24,361 bases of DNA from CAMLHP01 sp035712285 (GTDB lineage Bacteria > Gemmatimonadota > Gemmatimonadetes > Gemmatimonadales > GWC2-71-9). Shown here in pieces: positions 7,181 to 13,182 of the stretch. The notes beneath the pieces are model-generated. The model was given only the letters and a program-made list of their open reading frames with translations, did not search any database and was not told the origin of the DNA. The stretch is from assembly GCA_035712285.1 (NCBI GenBank), contig DASTBA010000039.1, forward strand, positions 1 to 24,361. The letters are read 5' to 3'. The position numbers and the translations under genes were made by a program. Position 1 is the stretch's first letter; each line of letters begins with the position of its first letter.

Positions 7181-8732
7181 TCTTGAACAGCAGCAGCAGC
7201 GGCATCGTGAAGATGAAGGCGATGCCCATCACGAGGAACACCTTCTCGAACGACACCACGCTGGCCTGGCGCCGGAGGGTGAAGTCGAGCACCGCCAGCG
7301 CCTTTCCCTGTGCCTCGCCGATCGAACCGCTGGAACTCATCATGCCGGACGTGACGCTGGCCATCCAGCCCCGCGTCACCGCATCGCCCGCTTCGAGGTG
7401 TGCCCGCAGCGCCTCGCGCCCCTGCTCGGCGAAGCGGGTGAGCAGGGTGGCGGCCACCGCGATGCCGAAGCTGCCGCCCAGCTGGCGCGAGAGGTTGAAG
7501 AGCCCGGTGCCCTGCGCCAGCTGGCTGGACTTGAGGTCCGCCGCCGCCAGCTGCGAGAGCGGCACGAAGATGAGTCCCAGCCCCACACCGCGGAAGATCA
7601 TCGGCCAGAAGAGGTCATGCATGCCGATGTCCAGCGTGAAGTGGTAGTGCAGCCACATGGCGTACATGAAGAGCAGGACGCCCAGGAAGATCATCAGCCG
7701 GTTGTCCACCCGGTTGCTCAGGCGCCCGACGATGGCCATGGTGATGGCGCTGGCGATGGCACCCGGCAGGATGACCAGGCCGGTGTCCCACGCCGAGTAG
7801 CCCAGGTCGGTCTGCAGGAAGACCGGCAGGGCGAAGACACTGGCGTACAGGCCGAAGCCCAGCACCAGGCCGAACGCGGTGCCGGCGAACAGCTGCCGGT
7901 TCTTGAGGATCCGGAGATCCACCACCGGATGCTCGGTGACGAGTTCATGCCAGATGAAGGCGATGATCGCCACGCCGGCGATGATCGCCTCGACGACGAT
8001 CTCCCGTGAGTCGAACCAGTCGTGCGCCTCACCGCGCTCCAGGAGGATCTGCAGCGCGCCGATCCCCATGATCAGGAGCCCGAGGCCGATCCAGTCCACG
8101 GGAGTCCGCCCGTTCACCTCGTGCGCCGGCTCGGGCACGTAGCGCCAGGTCATGATGGCCGCGAGGATCCCGAGGGGGATGTTGATGTAGAAGATCCAGG
8201 GCCAGGAGTAGTTGTCGGTGATCCAGCCGCCGAGCGTCGGGCCGAGCGTCGGCCCGACCATGACGCCCATGCCGAAGATCGCCATCGCCTTGCCGCGCTC
8301 GTGCATGGGGAAGACGTCGAACAGGATGGCCTGCGCGGTGGAGATGAGCGCCCCGCCGCCGATTCCCTGCAGCACCCGGGCGCTCACCAGCCACTCGAGC
8401 GAGTGCGCGTTGCCGCAGAGGAAGGACGCGGCGGTGAACAGGATGATCGAGCCGGTGTAGTAGTTCCGCCGCCCGAAGCGGTCCGAGAGCCAGCCGGTGA
8501 GCGGCAGGATGATCACATTCGCCACGATGTACCCGGTGCTCACCCACGCGATCTCCTCGAGGGTGGCGCCGAGGCTCCCCATCATGTGGGGAATGGCGAC
8601 GTTCACGATGCTGGTGTCCACCAGCTCCAGCACGCTGGCGAGTACCACCGCAAACGCGATGACGTACCGGTACTGGTAGACCTCGGACCGGTCCATCGGG
8701 GCCGGCCGCGCGGGCAATGCCAGGGTGGCCAT
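7140..8732 (-). CDS. emrB: DHA2-family multidrug efflux transporter (EmrB/QacA type)
   Basis: A 530-residue inner-membrane drug:proton antiporter of the 14-helix DHA2 family. Motif A is GWLSDRFGRR after the second helix, and the drug-antiporter motif C region is visible as GPTLGPTLGGWITDNYSWPW near residue 150. The N-terminus contains DTSIVNVAIPHMM, typical of EmrB. It starts 3 bases after the emrA stop, so the two are translated together. EmrB exports hydrophobic compounds through the EmrA adaptor and an outer-membrane channel, here the tolC gene of the same operon. The last residues (GRMGKAGGMGGH) are low-complexity and come from a nucleotide repeat. The substrate cannot be read from sequence. 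Confidence 0.94.
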   Translation of the reverse strand: MATLALPARPAPMDRSEVYQYRYVIAFAVVLASVLELVDTSIVNVAIPHMMGSLGATLEEIAWVSTGYIVANVIILPLTGWLSDRFGRRNYYTGSIILFTAASFLCGNAHSLEWLVSARVLQGIGGGALISTAQAILFDVFPMHERGKAMAIFGMGVMVGPTLGPTLGGWITDNYSWPWIFYINIPLGILAAIMTWRYVPEPAHEVNGRTPVDWIGLGLLIMGIGALQILLERGEAHDWFDSREIVVEAIIAGVAIIAFIWHELVTEHPVVDLRILKNRQLFAGTAFGLVLGFGLYASVFALPVFLQTDLGYSAWDTGLVILPGAIASAITMAIVGRLSNRVDNRLMIFLGVLLFMYAMWLHYHFTLDIGMHDLFWPMIFRGVGLGLIFVPLSQLAAADLKSSQLAQGTGLFNLSRQLGGSFGIAVAATLLTRFAEQGREALRAHLEAGDAVTRGWMASVTSGMMSSSGSIGEAQGKALAVLDFTLRRQASVVSFEKVFLVMGIAFIFTMPLLLLFKKGRMGKAGGMGGH

Positions 8733-8735
8733 GGT

Positions 8736-9836
8736 TCAGTGCGTCGTGATCGTGACTTCGACGCTCATGCCGGGCCGCAGTGGATAGCGCGCCGGGGTGC
8801 CGGGCGCCACGGCAATCCGGACCGGCACGCGCTGCACCACCTTGGTGAAGTTGCCGGTGGCGTTGTCCGGCGGGAGCAGGGCGAAGCGCGCACCGGTGGC
8901 CGGCGCGACGCTCTGCACGGCACCGCGGAACCGGATGCCGGGATAGGCGTCCACCGAAAACTCGGCGGAATCACCGGCCGTCACCTGCTCCAGCTGGGTC
9001 TCCTTGAGGTTGGCCGTGACCCAGACGCCGGTATCCGGCACCACCGCCATGAGCTGCTGCCCCACCTGCACCAGCTCGCCGGGCTCCACCTTGCGCCGGG
9101 CCACCACGCCGCTCGCCGGCGCCGTGATGACGGTGTAGGAGAGCTGGAGCCGGGCATTGTCCACGGCGGCCTGTGCCGCCGCGAGCCGCGCGTCGGCCGC
9201 GCGCACGCCCGCCGCCGCGGCCGTGACGTTGCTGCCACCGGCGGCGGCCTGGCGTCGTGCCGCGTCGAGGTTGGCATGGGCCGACTGGGCCGTGGCCTGC
9301 GCCGCATCCAGCTGCTGCGCCGGGATCACGTTGTTCGATGCGAGCGACTGATACCGCGCGAGGTCGGCGTCCGCCTTCCGGGCCGCGGCCTCGGCCGCGA
9401 TGACCGCCGCCTCGGCGCCGGCCGCCGAGGAGCGGGAGGCGCTCAGCTGGGCCTCCGCCTGGCCCACGCCGCGCGTGCCGGCGGCGGCCTGCGCGCTGGC
9501 GAGCTCCGCCTGCGCCTGCTCCAGCCGCACCGTCAGGTCGCGGCCATCCAGCACCACGAGGGTGTCGCCCTCCTTCACGCGGGCATTGTCATCCACCAGC
9601 ACGCGGGAGACGAACGCCGGCACCTTGGGCGCGATCGGCGTGATGTGTCCGTCCACCTGCGCGTTGTCGGTGCTTTCGTGATTCCGCCCGTAGATGTAGC
9701 GCTTGACGCCCCAGCCGAGCAGCAGGGCGAGGACCACGCCCGCAATGACCCACGGGTTGAACCGGCGGCGGGGTGCGGGCTCGTCCGCCACACGGGTATC
9801 GGCGAGTTCGGGGGCGTTCAGGACATCGGTTGCCAT
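8736..9836 (-). CDS. emrA: HlyD/EmrA-family periplasmic adaptor of the efflux pump
   Basis: A 366-residue membrane fusion protein. A cytoplasmic tail of about 30 residues is followed by one membrane helix (about 31-48), then the EmrA hallmark ESTDNAQVDGHITPIAPKVPA. A lipoyl-like half-motif, a long Ala/Gln-rich coiled-coil hairpin (about 100-235), the second half-motif (TVITAPASGVVARRKVEPGELV) and the EmrA-specific C-terminal strand region with DNATGNFTKVVQRVPVRI complete the fold. It bridges EmrB to the TolC-like channel. An AGGA ribosome binding site lies before ATG 9836, and the gene follows tolC by 18 bases. The very Ala-rich hairpin reflects GC bias. Confidence 0.94.
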   Translation of the reverse strand: MATDVLNAPELADTRVADEPAPRRRFNPWVIAGVVLALLLGWGVKRYIYGRNHESTDNAQVDGHITPIAPKVPAFVSRVLVDDNARVKEGDTLVVLDGRDLTVRLEQAQAELASAQAAAGTRGVGQAEAQLSASRSSAAGAEAAVIAAEAAARKADADLARYQSLASNNVIPAQQLDAAQATAQSAHANLDAARRQAAAGGSNVTAAAAGVRAADARLAAAQAAVDNARLQLSYTVITAPASGVVARRKVEPGELVQVGQQLMAVVPDTGVWVTANLKETQLEQVTAGDSAEFSVDAYPGIRFRGAVQSVAPATGARFALLPPDNATGNFTKVVQRVPVRIAVAPGTPARYPLRPGMSVEVTITTH

Positions 9837-9854
9837 GTCAATTCCTGTCCAGGT

Positions 9855-11168
9855 TCACTGTGAGTCGTTCATCAGGCCCAGGGCATAGAGCGCGCGCACC
9901 TCGGCGGTGCCGAGCGCCGCATGCGCCTGCACCAGCCGGTCCCGCGCCGCCACCACCGATCCCTGCGCATTGGTCGTTTCCACGGTGCCCGCCACGCCGG
10001 CCGCAAACCGCTGGCGAGCCTGGTCGAGTTCCTGCTCCGCCAGCGAAAGCCGCGTCGTCGCGAGCGCCACCTGCTGGCGGGCGGAGGAGAGATCCAGCAG
10101 CGCCCCTCTTACTTCCGAGGCGATCCGGCGCACGAGGTCCGCTTCGCGGATGCGCTGGGCGTCCCGCCGGAGCGATTGCTCCTCGATGCGGCGCTGGCGA
10201 CGGAAGCCGTCCAGCAACGGCACCCGCACGCCGACCTGCACATTCCAGGTCGAAGCGAGCTGGCCCCAGCGTGGCCCGGTTTCCTGCACCCCGCCCGCCA
10301 TGCCCAGCGAGGGGAGCTGCTCCATCCGCACTGCGGTGAGGCTCCGGCTGATGGCCTGACCGCGCGCCACCTCCGCCGCCATCTCCGAGCGATGCGCGAG
10401 GGCGAAACTCACCGCGGAGTCGGGGTCCCCGGGAATGGCGGCGCCCAGCGACTCGGTCGAATCGGGGATCACGATCACGACATCAGGCGGCACGGCGAGC
10501 GCACGGGAGAGATCCAGCCGCGCCTGGTCCCGCTGGTTGCGGGCGATCTCCAGGTCCGTGCGGGCAGCGGCCAGCCCCACCTCGCTCCGGGTCGCGTCAA
10601 TCGCGGCGCTCACGCCGGCCTTGAGGAGGTCACTGGCCTGCTGGTTGAGCGCGGCGGCCACGGTGCTGTCCGCCTCGCGAGCCCGGACCGTCTCGAGCGC
10701 CGCCGCGTACCGCAGCCAGGCCACGCCGGCCGCCTCGGCGGCGAGATTGCCGGCGGCACGGGCGTCGAGCCCTGCCGCCACGGCGCTGTCCCGAGCCGAG
10801 CTCACCCGCGCGAAGGCCGCCGCGTCGAACAGCGTCTGGCTGCCGGTGAGCTGGAAGCGCCAGACGTTGAACGGGTCGGTCACGCCGGTGAAGCTGGAGA
10901 TGCCGAACTCGTCCAGGTTGAATCTCTGGCGCGAATAGCTGGCACCCCCGTTGATGGTCGGCAGGATGTCGGCGCGCCGCTCGCCGACGCGCGATTCGGC
11001 GACCCGCGCGTTGACGCGCGCGAGCGCGGCGGTGGTCGCCTGCTGGCGGCCGAGATCCATCGCGACGCGCAGCGTGAGGGGGTTGGGCACGGTGGCGGCG
11101 CCCTGCGCACGGAGCGTCAGCGGGGCGCCGAGCAGGGCGGCAGCGAACAGGAGACTGCGGCTGGTCAT
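9855..11168 (-). CDS. TolC-family outer-membrane efflux protein
   Basis: A 437-residue outer-membrane channel subunit. The signal peptide MTSRSLLFAAALLGAPLTLRAQ is followed by the two homologous OEP repeats expected of TolC, each with long heptad-rich helices (for example RREADSTVAAAL-like and SARQQVALATTRLSLAEQEL segments) and short beta stretches (GGASYSRQRFNL; WNVQVGVRVPLLDG). As a trimer it would form the tunnel for the EmrAB pump. Its ATG overlaps the tetR stop as ATGA, so it is coupled to its regulator. Having a dedicated TolC in the operon, first among the structural genes, suggests the pump does not depend on a shared channel. Confidence 0.92.
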   Translation of the reverse strand: MTSRSLLFAAALLGAPLTLRAQGAATVPNPLTLRVAMDLGRQQATTAALARVNARVAESRVGERRADILPTINGGASYSRQRFNLDEFGISSFTGVTDPFNVWRFQLTGSQTLFDAAAFARVSSARDSAVAAGLDARAAGNLAAEAAGVAWLRYAAALETVRAREADSTVAAALNQQASDLLKAGVSAAIDATRSEVGLAAARTDLEIARNQRDQARLDLSRALAVPPDVVIVIPDSTESLGAAIPGDPDSAVSFALAHRSEMAAEVARGQAISRSLTAVRMEQLPSLGMAGGVQETGPRWGQLASTWNVQVGVRVPLLDGFRRQRRIEEQSLRRDAQRIREADLVRRIASEVRGALLDLSSARQQVALATTRLSLAEQELDQARQRFAAGVAGTVETTNAQGSVVAARDRLVQAHAALGTAEVRALYALGLMNDSQ

Positions 11169-11827
11169 CGGGTCGTGTCTTCCGGACGGGCCAGGAGCCC
11201 GTAGAGGAGAATGTCGCGCGCACCGGCGGCGGTCTGGTCACCGGTCAGCGCATCGGGATCGAAGTCGGTGAAAAAGCTCTGCATCTGGGCGGCCTGGACC
11301 AGCAGCATGGGAATCGCACGGGAGGCGAAGCCGTGCGGCACCGGCCGGAACTCGCCGCGCTCCACACCCCGGGCGATGATCCGATCCATGGTGCGGCGGG
11401 CGCGCAGGATCACCTCGTCGGAATAGAAGCGCGCCATCTCGGGGAAGTGGGTGAGCTCGCCATGCACCAGCCGGGCCAGGCTGGCGAAGCGGCGCTCGTA
11501 GAGGACCTCCCACATGCCGGTGAGGAGGAGCTGGATCTGTTCGGTGGCGCTGGCCTGGCTCGAGGCCAGGGTTTCCTCGAGTGCAGCGATCCGTCCCACC
11601 ACATGGTGGCGAACCATCGCGCGGAACAGGTCATCCTTGGACTTGAAATAGCAGTACAGCGTGCCCTTGCTCACGCCGGCGCGCTGGGCCACGTCCTCCA
11701 GGCGGGCGCGGGCATACCCCTGCTCGGAAAAAACCTCGAAGGCCGCGGCGAGGATCTCGTCCGGCCGGTCCTCGGGCCGGCGCTGCCAGCGGGGCTCCTT
11801 GCTGCACGGGTTGGTTGGAAGTGCCAT
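11165..11827 (-). CDS. TetR/AcrR-family repressor of the efflux operon
   Basis: A 220-residue regulator. The N-terminal helix-turn-helix is clear at about residues 20-70: ILAAAFEVFSEQGYARARLE, then DVAQRAGVSKGTLYCYFKSK with DDLFRAMV. The remaining helical part is the ligand-binding and dimer domain, which would sense the drug or a metabolite. An upstream in-frame TTG at 11848 is possible, but ATG 11827 has an AAGGA ribosome binding site 4 bases before it. The gene is the first in tetR-tolC-emrA-emrB and therefore probably represses its own transcription through the palindrome at 11849-11874. Confidence 0.94.
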   Translation of the reverse strand: MALPTNPCSKEPRWQRRPEDRPDEILAAAFEVFSEQGYARARLEDVAQRAGVSKGTLYCYFKSKDDLFRAMVRHHVVGRIAALEETLASSQASATEQIQLLLTGMWEVLYERRFASLARLVHGELTHFPEMARFYSDEVILRARRTMDRIIARGVERGEFRPVPHGFASRAIPMLLVQAAQMQSFFTDFDPDALTGDQTAAGARDILLYGLLARPEDTTR

Positions 11828-11848
11828 TCGTTCCTTCTTGAAACTCAA

Positions 11849-11874
11849 TAAATAACTGACCGGTCAGTAAATTA
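11849..11874. promoter_or_regulatory. Palindromic operator, probable TetR binding site
   Basis: The perfect 14-base palindrome ACTGACCGGTCAGT (11855-11868) extends to 26 bases with two mismatched pairs. It lies just upstream of tetR and covers the expected transcription start of the efflux operon. TGACCGGTCA cores are common among operators of TetR/AcrR regulators, so autoregulation is the natural reading. Confidence 0.8.
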
Positions 11875-11896
11875 TGGAGATGGGTCGGGGAGTCAA
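11869..11896 (-). promoter_or_regulatory. Probable promoter of the tetR-tolC-emrAB operon
   Basis: On the minus strand, TTGACT (11896-11891) and TAATTT (11874-11869) are separated by 16 bases. The start of transcription would fall near 11862, inside the operator palindrome, giving a leader of about 35 bases with the AAGGA ribosome binding site. The region is locally AT-rich compared with its surroundings. Confidence 0.55.
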
Positions 11897-11909
11897 GAGC
11901 GGCGCGACA

Positions 11910-11996
11910 GTCGACCGTCGGCGGTCGACGTTTGAAGCCAGAGCCCGGCACTCACCAGTCTTCAGCTTTCAGCCCTCGGCTTTTAGCTTTGACTGC
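11910..11996 (+). repeat. Repeat-rich spacer upstream of the TPR gene
   Basis: The spacer between the tetR promoter and the TPR gene holds two repeat-like patches. An 8-base stem, GTCGACCG / CGGTCGAC, with loop TCGG lies at 11910-11929 and is followed by GTTTG. At 11961-11991 short degenerate direct repeats (CTTCAGC, TTTCAGC, TTTTAGC) occur in tandem. No ORF is supported here. A TTAGCTTTG at 11984 could serve as a -10 element for the TPR gene. Confidence 0.4.
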
Positions 11997-12024
11997 ACAG
12001 CCCTCTCATCCGGAGGCCCAGCCG

Positions 12025-13140
12025 ATGTCGGATGCATTCCGCAGCTCCGACGAATTCGACGAACAGGCCCACCAGTTCTACAACGAAGGACGGTACGACG
12101 ACGCCCTGCATGTCCTCCAGGAAGGCATCTCGCTCTATCCCAGCGCAGTCGAGCTGCATGTCGGGCTGGCGTATGCCTACCTCGCGCGGGAGGAGTACGC
12201 CTGGGCCCGCCGGAGTTTCGAAGCCGCACTGACGCTCGACCCCGATCACGAGGACGGCCTCGCCGGCATGGGCGAGACGCTCCTGCGCCTGGGCCACCGG
12301 GCCGGCGCGATTCGCGCCTTCGAGCGGATCCTTGCCCTCGGTTTTTCCGACGATCACGACCTCATGCTGCAGGTGGGGCGGGCACTCTTCCGGAACGGGC
12401 TGACCGGTCCGGCGTACCGTTTCTTCGAGCTGGCGGGCCAGGCGCACGGCGACTCGTCGGATGCCGCCGCCTCGATGGGCTACGCGGCACACCGGCTGAA
12501 CCGTGATGCGGATGCGCTCTACTGGCTGCGCCGTGCACTCGAGCTGGAACCCGATTTCGCCGAGGCCCGGATCTACCTTGCCAACATGCTCTATGACCGG
12601 GGCGAGAGCGATGCGGCGCTCTATCATCTCGAACGCACCCGTCCCGAGGACCATTTCGACGAGCTGGCCCTCTGGCGCGTGATCGAGCTCAAGCGCAGCG
12701 TCTACCGGCTGCCGGACGACGACCCGGAGCTCGCGCCGTGGATGGCGCGGCTGGAGGAGATCGCCGGGGAGCCGGACGGGCTGGAGATGCTGCTGGCGGA
12801 GGTGGAGGCGCAGCAGCCGGACGGCACGGTGCGGGACCCGAACCAGCTCGAACTCTTTGCCGCGCTGATGAGTGATCCCCATGCCCAGCGCCGTGGCGCC
12901 GCCGGCGATGCGCACCAGGTGGCCACGCTGAGCGGGGCGGTGTTCCGCGGCAGCTGGGATGAAATCGTGCTGCAGATGAAGGAGGCCGATCACGACCTGC
13001 GCGGGGCGTCCGTCGCCGAGTTCATGCTGGGTCACGCGCGCCGGGGCCAGACCGAGACCGGCATGGTCATTCCGGTGACGAGCGCCGAAGCGTTCATCCG
13101 CGGTGCGGCCGCCGCCGGCGTGGTGCGCATCCTGCCCTGA
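12025..13140 (+). CDS. Tetratricopeptide-repeat protein with unrecognised C-terminal domain
   Basis: A 371-residue cytoplasmic protein. ATG 12025 has a GGAGG ribosome binding site 8 bases upstream; an in-frame ATG at 11932 would read through the repeat-rich spacer and is rejected. About six TPR-like helix pairs run from residue 10 to 215, for example AHQFYNEGRYDDALHVLQEG, GLAYAYLAREEYAWARRSFE and MLYDRGESDAALYHLER. After a linker (DPNQLELFAALM) the last 70 residues form a separate conserved-looking module (LSGAVFRGSWDEIVLQMKE, then MLGHARRGQTETGMVIPVTS and EAFIRGAAAAGVVRIL) that I cannot assign. TPR regions mediate protein contacts; partner and role are unknown. The gene has its own promoter region and a terminator after it. 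Confidence 0.85.
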   Translation: MSDAFRSSDEFDEQAHQFYNEGRYDDALHVLQEGISLYPSAVELHVGLAYAYLAREEYAWARRSFEAALTLDPDHEDGLAGMGETLLRLGHRAGAIRAFERILALGFSDDHDLMLQVGRALFRNGLTGPAYRFFELAGQAHGDSSDAAASMGYAAHRLNRDADALYWLRRALELEPDFAEARIYLANMLYDRGESDAALYHLERTRPEDHFDELALWRVIELKRSVYRLPDDDPELAPWMARLEEIAGEPDGLEMLLAEVEAQQPDGTVRDPNQLELFAALMSDPHAQRRGAAGDAHQVATLSGAVFRGSWDEIVLQMKEADHDLRGASVAEFMLGHARRGQTETGMVIPVTSAEAFIRGAAAAGVVRILP

Positions 13141-13148
13141 CGCTCTCC

Positions 13149-13178
13149 GGGCCCCTCGTGCCGAGGGGCCCTATTATT
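13149..13178 (+). terminator. Rho-independent terminator-like hairpin after the TPR gene
   Basis: A perfect 10-base stem (13149-13158 with 13162-13171, GGGCCCCTCG / CGAGGGGCCC) with a 3-base loop is followed by TATTATT, starting 9 bases after the TPR stop codon. The T-rich tail is short but clear in such GC-rich surroundings. Confidence 0.8.
13172..13177 (+). promoter_or_regulatory. Possible -10 box giving a leaderless peptidase mRNA
   Basis: TATTAT lies 5 bases before ATG 13183, directly after the terminator stem. There is no Shine-Dalgarno sequence before that ATG, and transcription starting at or next to the A of the ATG would make a leaderless message. No -35 box is visible, since that position is inside the hairpin, so the call is tentative. 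Confidence 0.3.
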
Positions 13179-13182
13179 CAGC

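Noticed and set aside
8022..9863. Plus-strand open frame of 613 codons opposite emrB and emrA
   Set aside because: Antisense shadow of two clear efflux genes, with no recognisable domain and His/Arg/Gly-biased composition.
11932..12024. Longer start for the TPR protein
   Set aside because: The added residues are translated from the repeat-rich spacer, and the GGAGG site clearly serves ATG 12025.
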